Numbered from the stretch's first letter, positions 19,040 to 28,238 are shown. The stretch is DNA of 64,000 nucleotides from Orlajensenia leifsoniae (GCF_004570845.1 NZ_SPQZ01000003.1:62001-126000); one strand, 5' to 3'. The notes: generated by a model not told the origin, from the letters alone. Program-made: numbers and translations.

Positions 19040-19683
19040 CACACGGCTCCCACATCGGTCGCCTCGGCGTGCAGGGGACCCGCCGGGTCGGAGTACGCGA
19101 CCTCGACGTAGACGCCGTCGCGCTTCTCGAGGCTCGTGATGGAGGACAGCTCGCAGCGACGCCTGCGGGGGTCGTGTGCGAGCCGCTGGCCGGCGACGGT
19201 GCGCGCGACCATCCAGATGGGCAACTGGTGGCTCACGATGACGACGTCGCCGCCGTCGACGGAGGCATCCGCGTCGGCGATGCCGGCCATCATGCGGGCG
19301 GCGATGGACGCGAACGGCTCTCCCCAGCTGGGCCTCAGCGGGTTGCGCAGCTTCACCCAGTTGCGGGGGCGGCGGAGCGCGCCGTCGGGGCCGGTCATGC
19401 GCATGCCCTCGAAGTCGTTCGCCGGCTCGATGAACCGCTCGTCGAGCCGGGGGGTCAGGTCGAGGGCGAGAGCGATGGGCGCCGCAGATTCCTGCGTGCG
19501 CTGCAGCGGAGAGGCGAACAGGGCACTGACGGGGCGACCGGATGCGACGATCTCATCAGCCGCGGCCTGCGCCATGCGCTGCCCGAGCACCGAGAGTCCG
19601 TAGCCCTCGAGCCGTCCATAGAGGACGCGCTCGGGGTTCTCCACCTCTCCATGACGGACGAGGTGGATTCGGGATGCTGCCAC
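19039..19683 (-). CDS. Histidine phosphatase family protein
   Basis: 214 residues of the phosphoglycerate-mutase-like fold: catalytic LVRHGEVENPERV at the N-terminus, FASPLQRTQESA, and the second His in VIVSHQLPIW. The exact substrate is not recognisable. Genes of this family often precede the resA-ccdA-resB-ccsB group in Actinobacteria. The start is GTG 19683 with TAGACT at 19691-19696 and seven bases between, suggesting a leaderless transcript that opens the five-gene unit. Confidence 0.85.
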   Translation of the reverse strand: MAASRIHLVRHGEVENPERVLYGRLEGYGLSVLGQRMAQAAADEIVASGRPVSALFASPLQRTQESAAPIALALDLTPRLDERFIEPANDFEGMRMTGPDGALRRPRNWVKLRNPLRPSWGEPFASIAARMMAGIADADASVDGGDVVIVSHQLPIWMVARTVAGQRLAHDPRRRRCELSSITSLEKRDGVYVEVAYSDPAGPLHAEATDVGAV

Positions 19684-19781
19684 GCCCTCCAGTCTACGGA
19701 TGCCGAAACCGCGAGTTCGCCGTGAGCGGGCGCCATCCCGCGCCCAGCGGGCACCACGACCCGCGGGTAGACTTTCCCCTT

Positions 19782-21122
19782 GTGACTCGAGTACTCGTGA
19801 AGAACCTCTCCGCCCTCCCCGACGGCCCCGTGACGGTGTCGGGCTGGGTCGACACCGTGCGCGACCAGAAGAAGGTGCAGTTCGTCATCCTCCGCGACGA
19901 GTCCGGCGCCGTCCAGATCGTGAACCCCGCGCTGCGCGAACTGCCCGAGGAGGCCGCAGAGGGCGACGCCGCCCGTCTCGCCACCACCGAGGCGATCTCG
20001 GCCCTGTCGCACGGCTCCTTCATCACCGTCACCGGTGAGCTCAAGAAGGACGAGCGCGTCAAGCTCGGCGGACTCGAGGTCAAGCTCGCGACCCTCGACG
20101 TCGTCTCCGCCGCCAACCCCGAGGCCCCCATCGCCGCGGACTCCAGCCTCGACAAGCGCATGGACTGGCGCTTCCTCGACCTGCGCCAGCCCAAGCAGGC
20201 GCTGATCTTCCGCATCCAGACCACCTTCCTGCACGCCCTCCGCAGCTACTGGGTCGAGAACGACTTCGTGGAGATCCACACTCCCAAGCTCATGGCCAGC
20301 GCCTCCGAGTCCCGCGCCGAACTGTTCGAGGTCGAGTACTTCGACGGCAAGGCCTACCTCTCGCAGAGCCCGCAGTTCTTCAAGCAGATGGCGCAGCCCG
20401 CCGGCTTCGGCAAGGTCTTCGAGGTCGGCCCCGCGTTCCGTGCCGACCCGTCCTTCACGAGCCGCCACGCTACGGAGTTCACCAGCGTCGACGCCGAGGT
20501 GAGCTGGATCGAGTCGCACGACGACGTCATGAAGCTGCACGAGGAGCTCATGGTCGCCGGCTTCACCGCGGTCAAGGCCAAGCACGGCGCCGAGATCCAG
20601 GAGCTGTTCGGCATCGAGATCGAGGTGCCGGCCGTTCCGTTCCCGCGCATCCCGCTCGCCGAGGCGAAGCAGATCGTAGCCGACCGTGGTTACGTCATCC
20701 CCCGCGCCGACGACGACATGGACCCGGAGGGCGAGCGCCAGATCGCCGCCTACGTCAAGGAGACGTACGGGCACGACTTCGTGTTCCTCACCGACTACGC
20801 CTCGAGCATCCGGCCGTTCTACCACATGCGCCGTGAGGACGACGAGACCATCACCAACTCGTACGACCTCATCTACAACGGCACCGAGATCTCGACCGGC
20901 GCCCAGCGCGAGCACCGCATCGACGTTCTCGTGGAGCAGGCCAAGGACAAGGGACTCGACCCGGAGGAGCTCGGCTTCTACCTCGACTTCTTCCGCTACG
21001 GCGTTCCTCCGCACGGCGGATTCGGCATGGGCCTCGCGCGCGTGCTGATGCTCATGCTGGGCGAGTCGTCGATCCGCGAGACCACGTACCTGTTCCGCGG
21101 TCCGACGCGCCTGCTGCCCTAG
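19782..21122 (+). CDS. aspS: Aspartate--tRNA(Asp/Asn) ligase, archaeal/eukaryotic type
   Basis: A 446-residue class II aminoacyl-tRNA synthetase. It has an N-terminal OB fold (VSGWVDTVRDQKKVQFVILRD), motif 2 (FRADPSFTSRHATEFTSVD) and motif 3 (GFGMGLARVLMLMLG), but lacks the large GAD insertion of the usual bacterial AspRS of about 590 residues. It therefore belongs to the compact archaeal-type AspRS, many of which charge tRNA-Asn as well and depend on GatCAB. Start is GTG 19782 with TAGACT at 19768-19773 and eight bases between, so the mRNA is probably leaderless; the long open frame upstream is not coding. Confidence 0.93.
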   Translation: MTRVLVKNLSALPDGPVTVSGWVDTVRDQKKVQFVILRDESGAVQIVNPALRELPEEAAEGDAARLATTEAISALSHGSFITVTGELKKDERVKLGGLEVKLATLDVVSAANPEAPIAADSSLDKRMDWRFLDLRQPKQALIFRIQTTFLHALRSYWVENDFVEIHTPKLMASASESRAELFEVEYFDGKAYLSQSPQFFKQMAQPAGFGKVFEVGPAFRADPSFTSRHATEFTSVDAEVSWIESHDDVMKLHEELMVAGFTAVKAKHGAEIQELFGIEIEVPAVPFPRIPLAEAKQIVADRGYVIPRADDDMDPEGERQIAAYVKETYGHDFVFLTDYASSIRPFYHMRREDDETITNSYDLIYNGTEISTGAQREHRIDVLVEQAKDKGLDPEELGFYLDFFRYGVPPHGGFGMGLARVLMLMLGESSIRETTYLFRGPTRLLP

Positions 21123-21155
21123 CTCGCGCACGCCTCCCTCATCGTGGTGCTCGAG

Positions 21156-21205
21156 TTGCCCACTTCCGCCAGTCAGAGGTGCTTGCCACTGGCGGAAGTG
21201 GGCAA
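21156..21205. terminator. 18-bp perfect inverted repeat after aspS
   Basis: TTGCCCACTTCCGCCAGT (21156-21173) is followed after 14 bases by its exact complement (21188-21205). The predicted stem would end aspS transcription, although there is no T run, and its right end lies only about 10 bases before the -10 of the next gene. It could instead be a small mobile or regulatory palindrome. Confidence 0.55.
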
Positions 21206-21226
21206 TTCGGCGTTTAGGCTCGGATC

Positions 21227-22147
21227 GTGAGCCGCCCCACCGTCGAACCCACCGAGATGGTGCCGCTTCAGGGCGGCACCTTCACCATGGGCTCGACCTT
21301 CTATCCCGACGAGTCCCCGGTGCACGAGCGCACAGTCGCGCCGTTCGAGATCGACCGGCATCCGGTGACCAACGCGCAGTTCGCAGCGTTCGTCGATGCG
21401 ACCGGCTACGTCACCGTGGCTGAGCGCCCGCTCGACCCGGCCGACTTTCCGGGCGTCGACCCGGCCGATCTCGTAGCCGGCGGCCTGGTCTTCCAGCCGA
21501 CGCCCGGTCCCGTCGACCTCCGCGACTGGCGACAGTGGTGGACGTGGGGAGCCGGCGCCAGCTGGCGGCATCCGTTCGGCCCGGAATCGTCGATCGACGA
21601 CAGACTCGACCACCCCGTCGTGCAGGTGAGCTTCGAGGACGCCTCGACCTACGCGACCTGGGCCGGCAAGCGGCTGCCCACGGAAGCGGAGTGGGAGTTC
21701 GCCGCGCGGGGAGGGCTCGACGGCGCGCTCTACACCTGGGGTAACGCTCCGGATGCCGCCGGCGACCTGGGCGGCAACCACTGGCAGGGGTCCTTCCCCT
21801 ATCGCAACATCGGGGCGAACGGATGGGTCGGAACGTCGCCGGTCGGCACCTTCCCGCCCAACGGCTACGGCCTGTTCGATTGCGCGGGCAACGTGTGGGA
21901 GTGGACGAGCGACTTCTACACCGAGCGCCACATCGTACCGGGCTCGGAGTTCGCCGAGGCCGGCGCTCGTCCCAACCTGCTCGCCGCCGCCAGCGCCGAG
22001 CCGGGATCCCTCATTCCGCGTCGGGCCCTCAAGGGCGGCTCGCACCTCTGCGCCCCCGAGTACTGCCTGCGCTACCGTCCGGCCGCGCGCTCCCCGCAGG
22101 CCGACGACTCGGCGACGACGCACATCGGCTTCCGCTGCGCGCGCTGA
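21227..22147 (+). CDS. Formylglycine-generating enzyme (sulfatase activator)
   Basis: 306 residues of the FGE-sulfatase fold. It oxidises a Cys in the sulfatase active-site motif to formylglycine. The copper-binding cysteine pair is present in GGSHLCAPEYCLRYRP (Cys275, Cys280), as are the family segments GGTFTMGS, RLPTEAEWEFAARGG and GLFDCAGNVWEWTSDFY. The GTG start at 21227 has TAGGCT at 21215-21220 and six bases between: leaderless. A matching Cys-type arylsulfatase lies 2.7 kb downstream on the other strand (24839-27184), its likely substrate. Confidence 0.92.
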   Translation: MSRPTVEPTEMVPLQGGTFTMGSTFYPDESPVHERTVAPFEIDRHPVTNAQFAAFVDATGYVTVAERPLDPADFPGVDPADLVAGGLVFQPTPGPVDLRDWRQWWTWGAGASWRHPFGPESSIDDRLDHPVVQVSFEDASTYATWAGKRLPTEAEWEFAARGGLDGALYTWGNAPDAAGDLGGNHWQGSFPYRNIGANGWVGTSPVGTFPPNGYGLFDCAGNVWEWTSDFYTERHIVPGSEFAEAGARPNLLAAASAEPGSLIPRRALKGGSHLCAPEYCLRYRPAARSPQADDSATTHIGFRCAR

Positions 22148-22237
22148 CGCCCGCCCGCCCCGCGCGGTGCGCCTCGCCGAAGTGACACACATCGACGCTC
22201 GTGGCGGTGGACGAGCACCCATCCCCAGCCGTCGCCG

Positions 22238-23884
22238 TCAAGAGCCGGGCGGCGGCGGCAGCTGCGGGCCCGCGACCGCCTCCTCGACGGTCGCGAAGGA
22301 GCGCCCCGACGCGAGCACCCCGCGATACCACTCGGTGCGCCCGGCGATCTCGGCGGCCGACGCCGGCACCCCGGCCAGCCTCAGCTGCACGCCGGTCTCG
22401 GCGAGTTCGCGGTCGAGGTCCTCGAGCGCGTCGAGCACTGTCACCGAGGTCTCCCGCATCCGTGTCACATCGAGCACGACGGATGCGACCGGCCTGGCCG
22501 CATCGACGGCATCGAGCACTGCCAGCTCGGTCTCGAGGACGTTGGCCGTGTACATCGGGTTGCCCACGGTGATGACGAGCACGTCGCCGACACGATCGGC
22601 CGCGGCGACCCGCACCTTGTTGAGTGCGTGCAGCACTTCAGCCAGGGTCACGACGACGCCGACGGCTACAGCCGCGAGCAGTCCGGCGACGAGGCCGACG
22701 ACAGCCGTCGAGAGCGCGATCCAGAAGTCCCGCGGGTTGATGTGCGCCAGCCGGACGAGCGCCCGGACGTCGATCAGGCCGATGACGGCGACGATCACCA
22801 TGGACGCCAGGGTGGCCTGAGGAAGCAGACTGAGGACCGGACCGAGGAACAACGCCACGACCACGGCGAGCACCACCGTCACGAGCGCCGACACCTGCGA
22901 GCGTGCCCCTGCGCCCTGGTTCACAGCGCTCTGCGAGAAGCCGCCGGCCGCGGGCATCGACTGGAAGAACGACCCGGCGACGCTCGCAACGGCTGTGGCG
23001 AGGAGCTCCTGGTTGCTCTGGATCTGCGTCTCTCCGGCCCGGCGGATGCCGCGGGCCACCGCCGCGGACTCGAGGAACGCCATCACGGCGATGGCGAGCG
23101 CCCCGGGGAGCAGGGCGCCGACGTTCTCGAACGACGGCAGTACGAGCGCCGGGAGACCGGCGGGGACTTCGGCGATGAGTTCGACGCCGGCATCGGTCAC
23201 GCTCGTGAAGGCGACCAGGAGGATGCCTCCGATCACCACGATGAGCGGCCCGGGGACGCGCGGCGCGAAGCGCTTGAGGACCAGCAGCACCGCGATCGAG
23301 ACGGCCGACAGCGCGATGGTCGGCGCATTCGCCCCGGGCAGGGCCTCGGCCACACCGATCAGCGAGCGGATGAATCCGTGACCCGAGTAGTTCGACGTCT
23401 CCCCCAGGAGCTTCGGCAGCTGCCCGACGGCCACTGTCGCACCCACTCCCACCTGGATGCCGATGATCGTCGGCTTGTTGATCGCCTCCACGAGGGAACC
23501 CAGCTTGAACAGGCGCGCGAGAAGCAGCAGCACTCCCACCATCAACGTGAGCGTCATGAGGTCGCGTGACGGCTCGTCCGAGGCGACGGCGACGCCGGAG
23601 GCCACCAGCGTCGTGGCTGTGAGCGTCGCGATGGTCGAGGTCGTCGACACGCTCATCGCCCGCGATCCGCCGAGCATCGCGTAGACGAGCATCGGCACCA
23701 TGCAGGTGTACAGGCCCACCTGCACCGGCAGGTTCGCGATGGTCGCGTACGCCATGGCCTGCGGAACGACGACGGCACCGGCACTGAGCCCGGCGATCAC
23801 ATCGTTCAGCAGGAACGACCCCTTGTAGCCGACGAGGGTCGGCAGCCACCACCGACGCAGCGACGAGGTGGGGGCTGTCGTCAC
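22238..23884 (-). CDS. SulP-family anion (sulfate) permease with STAS domain
   Basis: 548 residues. About 12 hydrophobic helices open with LNDVIAGLSAGAVVVPQAMAY, the SulP signature, followed from about residue 430 by a STAS domain (VLVITVGNPMYTANV, VVLDVTRMRETSVT). Family members carry sulfate, bicarbonate or other anions; the operon with an arylsulfatase suggests sulfate here. Its GTG start overlaps the stop of the HAD gene by 4 bases (GTGA). Transcribed with 24839-27184 and 23881-24837. Confidence 0.88.
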   Translation of the reverse strand: MTTAPTSSLRRWWLPTLVGYKGSFLLNDVIAGLSAGAVVVPQAMAYATIANLPVQVGLYTCMVPMLVYAMLGGSRAMSVSTTSTIATLTATTLVASGVAVASDEPSRDLMTLTLMVGVLLLLARLFKLGSLVEAINKPTIIGIQVGVGATVAVGQLPKLLGETSNYSGHGFIRSLIGVAEALPGANAPTIALSAVSIAVLLVLKRFAPRVPGPLIVVIGGILLVAFTSVTDAGVELIAEVPAGLPALVLPSFENVGALLPGALAIAVMAFLESAAVARGIRRAGETQIQSNQELLATAVASVAGSFFQSMPAAGGFSQSAVNQGAGARSQVSALVTVVLAVVVALFLGPVLSLLPQATLASMVIVAVIGLIDVRALVRLAHINPRDFWIALSTAVVGLVAGLLAAVAVGVVVTLAEVLHALNKVRVAAADRVGDVLVITVGNPMYTANVLETELAVLDAVDAARPVASVVLDVTRMRETSVTVLDALEDLDRELAETGVQLRLAGVPASAAEIAGRTEWYRGVLASGRSFATVEEAVAGPQLPPPPGS

Positions 23885-24837
23885 GCGCCAGCCCCGGGCT
23901 CTGCGGCATCCGGGAACACGACCGACCAGTCGTCCTTCACACTGACGACGGTGATTCCGGATGCTGCGCTGGACGCCGCGTCCAATGCGGACTCGGCGCC
24001 CTTGTCGTATGGCGTGTCGCCACGGCCGGTGTCGTCGTCGTGGTGCACGAGCAGCGAGAGGCTGTTGGCACTGCCGGTGGCGTAGCGCAGCATCGGCAGG
24101 TCGCCGTTCGAGTTGCCCGCGGCGAAGATGGGCCTCCGCCCGATGCGGGTCCAGATGCGCACGGGCTTCACCGGCCCGTCGGCGAGGAAGTCGAAGCTCG
24201 CGCCGTAGTGCACGTCGTTCGTCTCCGCGTCGTAAACCAGACCGACGGCCGATCCGATCACGCGCTCCGGCGGGATGCCGTAGTTGTCGACGGTCATCGG
24301 CCGCATGAAGTCACGATCGCCGCCCGAGACGATATAGCAGGTGAAGCCGTTCGCCTCGAGGTAGGCGAGCAGCTCCACCATCGGCTGGTAGACGACTCCG
24401 GAGTAGGTCCGTTCCAGGACCGGGTGCAGGGCGTCACGGTAGAACTCGGCGACGGATGCCGCATAGTCCTCGACGCTCTCGTTCTCCGTCGCGGCGATGA
24501 CCGCACCGACGACGGCGTGGAGGTCGGAGTCGTCGCCGGCGTAGTGCTTGTCGACCGCCGCGCCGAGCCACGAGAGGTCGCCCGTGGCGACGGCCGTGTA
24601 CGGCTGCTTCTCCGCGAGCGACGGGTCCGCCTTCGCCGCGGCCGCCCACCGCTGAACGAGGTAGTGCAGCTGCGTGGGCATCGGCTTCTCGGTCCAGAGC
24701 GTGCCGTCGTTGTCGAAGACGGCGATGCGCTCCTCAGCGGGAACGGCCCCCGGACCGTCACCCGCCACCCGCTCCACGAAGTCGAGAATCGTCGAGCGGG
24801 TGGCGGTGTGACGCCACGAGGGCAGAATCCCTGTCAT
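23881..24837 (-). CDS. HAD-superfamily hydrolase
   Basis: 318 residues with the four HAD motifs: nucleophile FDNDGTLW, Thr/Ser motif VSGGDRDF, a Lys region (GPVKPVRIW) and the acidic GNSNGDLPML. It resembles the phosphoserine-phosphatase-like branch. Substrate unknown. It starts with ATG one base after the arylsulfatase stop (TGACATG) and overlaps the SulP start, so the three genes form a tight operon. No signal peptide, hence cytoplasmic. Confidence 0.85.
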   Translation of the reverse strand: MTGILPSWRHTATRSTILDFVERVAGDGPGAVPAEERIAVFDNDGTLWTEKPMPTQLHYLVQRWAAAAKADPSLAEKQPYTAVATGDLSWLGAAVDKHYAGDDSDLHAVVGAVIAATENESVEDYAASVAEFYRDALHPVLERTYSGVVYQPMVELLAYLEANGFTCYIVSGGDRDFMRPMTVDNYGIPPERVIGSAVGLVYDAETNDVHYGASFDFLADGPVKPVRIWTRIGRRPIFAAGNSNGDLPMLRYATGSANSLSLLVHHDDDTGRGDTPYDKGAESALDAASSAASGITVVSVKDDWSVVFPDAAEPGAGA

Positions 24838-24838
24838 G

Positions 24839-27184
24839 TCAGTCGCGCGACATCGCGGCGGCCATGTGGGCCTCGGCGTCGATATAGGCGTCATCGGCGA
24901 TGTCGAAGACGACCTTGGCGATCTCGCCGCCGGTGAACTCGAATCGCGATCCCGCGTACATGCTCGAGACGGCATCCGCCGAGTCGTAGCCGATGCACAG
25001 ACCCTCGCCGCAGAGCGAGAAGTGCCCCAATACGGTGCGGATCTCCTGCTCGCCCACCTGCTGGTCGTCGATGAAGAGCTTCAGCGGACCGACTCCCTCG
25101 CGGTACTCGCCGATCTTCTCCTTCGTGAACTCGACCCCGATGATGTGCTTCCCCGACGTGGGCGCCGGCGCCGAGATGCGGTCCTCGGGCGGGATGCCGA
25201 GGAAGTTGTACGCGTACGTGATCGTGCCGTCCTTGATGAACAGCGCGTGGCCTCCGAAGCGAGAGCCGTGGGCGAAGATGATGCCCTCGGTCTCACCTGT
25301 GAGCTCCACCTCGGCGAGGATCTTGTACGAGACGTTGTGCACGTTCGCCGCCGAGCGCTCCGGCACCTCCGACGTGCCGGGATAGTACGTGTACTGCCCG
25401 CTCGGGGGTGCAGGCTGGTGGAACTCCATCGTGATGAAGGTCTCGAAGTCCTTCGCATTTCCGATGATCTGCAGGTCGTTGAGCGGCAGCACGTCGTTCG
25501 CCTTCGCCTCCTCGAGCCAGAGAGCCTTGAGCTCCTCAAGCTTCTCGGGGTGCTCCGCAGCGAGGTCATGCGCCTCGGCCCGATCGACGTCGGTGTGGAA
25601 CAGCTGCCAGGTGTCGTTCTCGAATCCGCTCATGCCGGCCATCGGGCCGTGCTCGGCGACGGCCTTCCAGCCCTCGTGCCAGATGCCGCGACTGCCGAGC
25701 ATCTCGTAGTACTGGGTCTTCTTCCTGGTGGGGGCATCAGGCTCGGCGTCGAACGTGTACGCCATCGAAACGCCGGCCAACGGGGTCTGCTCGACGCCGT
25801 TGTAGGTCTCGGGCATCTCGACGCCGCAGAGCTCGAGGATCGTCGGGACGATGTCGGTCGAGTGGTGGTACTGGCCGCGCACCTCGCCCTTCGCGGCGAT
25901 GCCGGCCGGGTAGTGGATGACGAGAGGGTCGCAGACCCCGCCCTGATAGGAGTAGCGCTTGAACATGCGGTACGGCGTGGAGAAGGCCATCGCCCACCCC
26001 GTCGGGTAGTGGTTGTAGGTGTCCGGGCTTCCGAGCTTGTCGACCATCGTGAGGTTCTGGGCCTCGTCATCGGGATAGCCGCCGAAGATCTTGCCTTCGT
26101 TGACCGAGCCATTCGGGCTTCCCTCTCCGGATGCCCCGTTGTCGGCGCAGTACATGATGATCGTGTTCTCGAGCTGACCGGACTCCTCGAGGTAGTCCAC
26201 GATGCGGCCGACCTGGGCGTCCGTGTACTCCGAGAAGCCGGCGAAGACCTCGGCCATCCGGCAGAACATGGCCCGCTCCTCGGCACTCAACTCGGCCCAG
26301 GGGCGGACGAGGTCAGTCTGCGTGAACGTTCCATCCGGCATCGGGTTCATCTGGGTGATGTCGGTTCCCTCCGGCAGGATCCCGCGCTCGATCATGCGCG
26401 GAAGAACCCACTCGCGGTAGGCCTCGTAGCCGTCATCGAACGCACCCTTGTACTTGGCGATGTACTCCTCGGGAGCGTGGTGCGGAGCGTGGTTGGCTCC
26501 GGGGCAGAACCACAGGTACCACGGCTTGTCCGGCTCGGTCTGCTTGACGTCGCGGATCATCTTGAGGGCTTGATCGGCGAGGTCCTTCGACAGGTGGTAG
26601 CCGTCCTCGGGGAGGTAGGGCTGGTCGATGTAGTGGTTGTCCTCGGCGAGCGACGGGTACCAGTTGTTGGTCTCACCGCCGATGAAGCCGTAGAACCGGT
26701 CGTATCCCTGGGCGAGCGGCCAGTTCTTCTTCGAGGCACCGGCCGTCCACTCGTCGATCGGCACATTGTGGTTCTTGCCCACCCAGAAGGTCGACCAACC
26801 GGCATCGCGCAGCACGTTGGCCATGGTGGCGTTCGACGGCGGGATGTGGGAGTTGTAGCCCGGAAAGCCGGTCGACGACTCCGAGATCGTAGCGAAGCCG
26901 TTCTGGTGGTGATTGCGGCCCGTCAGGAACGTCGATCGGGTCGGCGAGCACAGCGCCGTGGTGTGCCACTGGCTGTAGGTGAGTCCGTTGCCGGCGAGCC
27001 GGTCCATCGTCGGCATGTTGATCCGGCCGCCGTAGGGCGACCAGGCTGCGGTTCCGGTGTCGTCGTAGAGCACGACGAGCACGTTCGGGGCGCCGGCGGG
27101 TGCCTTGTCGGGGAGGAAGGCCTCCCAGTCGGCGGTGGAGTCCCGCACATCGAGCTTGATCTCACCCTTGAATTCCCGAGCCAT
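24839..27184 (-). CDS. Cys-type arylsulfatase
   Basis: A 781-residue sulfatase that hydrolyses sulfate esters. The active-site motif is LCSPTRS, with Cys79 as the residue to be converted to formylglycine, followed by the GR of TFLTGRNHH. Metal-binding segments VLYDDTG and YCADNGASGEG are also present. A C-terminal region after about residue 520 has a beta-rich look. No signal peptide is seen: the protein begins MAREFKGEIKLD, so it is probably cytoplasmic, unlike many secreted sulfatases. ATG 27184 was chosen for its strong ribosome site (AGGGGAG). It leads the operon with the HAD and SulP genes; the activating FGE is nearby. Confidence 0.92.
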   Translation of the reverse strand: MAREFKGEIKLDVRDSTADWEAFLPDKAPAGAPNVLVVLYDDTGTAAWSPYGGRINMPTMDRLAGNGLTYSQWHTTALCSPTRSTFLTGRNHHQNGFATISESSTGFPGYNSHIPPSNATMANVLRDAGWSTFWVGKNHNVPIDEWTAGASKKNWPLAQGYDRFYGFIGGETNNWYPSLAEDNHYIDQPYLPEDGYHLSKDLADQALKMIRDVKQTEPDKPWYLWFCPGANHAPHHAPEEYIAKYKGAFDDGYEAYREWVLPRMIERGILPEGTDITQMNPMPDGTFTQTDLVRPWAELSAEERAMFCRMAEVFAGFSEYTDAQVGRIVDYLEESGQLENTIIMYCADNGASGEGSPNGSVNEGKIFGGYPDDEAQNLTMVDKLGSPDTYNHYPTGWAMAFSTPYRMFKRYSYQGGVCDPLVIHYPAGIAAKGEVRGQYHHSTDIVPTILELCGVEMPETYNGVEQTPLAGVSMAYTFDAEPDAPTRKKTQYYEMLGSRGIWHEGWKAVAEHGPMAGMSGFENDTWQLFHTDVDRAEAHDLAAEHPEKLEELKALWLEEAKANDVLPLNDLQIIGNAKDFETFITMEFHQPAPPSGQYTYYPGTSEVPERSAANVHNVSYKILAEVELTGETEGIIFAHGSRFGGHALFIKDGTITYAYNFLGIPPEDRISAPAPTSGKHIIGVEFTKEKIGEYREGVGPLKLFIDDQQVGEQEIRTVLGHFSLCGEGLCIGYDSADAVSSMYAGSRFEFTGGEIAKVVFDIADDAYIDAEAHMAAAMSRD

Positions 27185-27428
27185 GTCGCCTCTCCCCTGC
27201 CCGCCACCGGAAGGCGAGCCTTCTTCGACACTATTGCGCAGTCGCTGGGTTGAACAGAGAAACACGGGTGAACCGCGTGGGAACGTCGTGGCGGGCCCGG
27301 GCAGCCCCCTGGCCGCCACGCAGGCACAGTGAATGCTGAACTCTTTTCACTTGCGCTACATTGATGGCGACTACTGGCACCGGGATGGTCGCCGGTAACA
27401 CCTGAACACTTACGGGAAAGGTCTCCTC

Positions 27429-27809
27429 ATGTGGGGTAACTTCTGGGACATCATCTGGATATTCTTCTGGAGCTTCGCGTTCATCGCGTACCTGATGGCG
27501 CTCTTCGCGATCATCGGCGACCTGTTCCGCGACCACAAGCTCAGCGGCTGGTGGAAGGCCGTCTGGATCATCTTCCTGCTGTTCGTGCCGTTCCTCACGG
27601 CCCTCGTCTACTTGATCGCTCGCGGTCAGGGCATGGCCGAGCGCCAGCTCAAGGACGTCAAGGCAGCGCAGGCGGCGAGCGACGCCTACATCAAGCAGGT
27701 CGCCGGCTCCAGCGCCGCCGACGAGATCGCCAAGGCGAAGGCCCTGCACACTGCGGGCAGCATCACCGACGCCGAGTACGAGGCCCTCAAGGCCAAGGCG
27801 CTCGCGTAA
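27429..27809 (+). CDS. Membrane protein with PLDc_N-type and SHOCT domains
   Basis: 126 residues. Two hydrophobic segments (about 8-28 and 40-62) form a PLDc_N-like pair, followed by a linker helix and a C-terminal SHOCT motif (AAGSITDAEYEALKAKAL pattern, about 105-126). SHOCT domains are short oligomerisation or membrane-targeting helices; no enzymatic role is known. It has its own upstream region (27185-27428) and ends in a strong terminator. Start ATG follows GGGAAAGG. Confidence 0.8.
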   Translation: MWGNFWDIIWIFFWSFAFIAYLMALFAIIGDLFRDHKLSGWWKAVWIIFLLFVPFLTALVYLIARGQGMAERQLKDVKAAQAASDAYIKQVAGSSAADEIAKAKALHTAGSITDAEYEALKAKALA

Positions 27810-27827
27810 GCGACAGCAGCACCTGAG

Positions 27828-27862
27828 AGGGCGATCGGCGCGCGGGCGCCGGTCGCCCTTTC
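27828..27862 (+). terminator. Rho-independent terminator after the SHOCT gene
   Basis: AGGGCGATCGGCGC (27828-27841) pairs over 14 bases, with one G-T pair, with 27846-27859 around the loop GCGG, followed by TTTCT. It ends the 27429-27809 transcript. Confidence 0.8.
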
Positions 27863-27865
27863 TGC

Positions 27866-27906
27866 GCTTCGGCCGCGGACTCCGGCGGCCGGGCCTCAGT
27901 GAGCGG
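27866..27906. repeat. Intergenic repeat, variant A
   Basis: Reads GCTTCGGCCGCGGACTCC, a short insert, then GGGCCTCAGTGAGCGG. Same family as at 8424-8461; it directly follows the terminator. Confidence 0.55.
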
Positions 27907-27935
27907 GCCGGTCCCCCCAGCGAACGGACCTGGCC

Positions 27936-28184
27936 TCAGCGGGCAGGCGTCGTGAGCGCAGCCCGAAGCCTCTCCGCATCCACGCGCCAATAGGTGTGTA
28001 CCGCCCCATCGATGAGCAGCACCGGGATCTCCTCGGCGTAGCGGTCGCGCAGGGCCTCGTCATCCAGGATCGAGAGCTCGTCGAGGGCGGCATCCGGAAA
28101 CTCGGTCAACACCGTGGTGACGATGGCACGGGCGTCGTCGCAGAGGTGGCAGCCGGGCTTGCCGATGAGGGTGAGAGTGGACAC
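27936..28184 (-). CDS. Glutaredoxin-like protein
   Basis: 82 residues with a glutaredoxin/DUF836 fold: the redox motif GKPGCHLCDDA near the N-terminus and the cis-Pro segment EEIPVLLIDG near residues 52-61. A thiol-disulfide role in the cytoplasm is expected, partner unknown. Start GTG 28184 has TAGGCT at 28191-28196 with six bases between, so it is probably leaderless. Confidence 0.85.
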   Translation of the reverse strand: MSTLTLIGKPGCHLCDDARAIVTTVLTEFPDAALDELSILDDEALRDRYAEEIPVLLIDGAVHTYWRVDAERLRAALTTPAR

Positions 28185-28238
28185 CCATCCAGCCTAGACA
28201 GCTGACGGATGCCGCCGGCCGGCGCCGCCGTGAATGCA

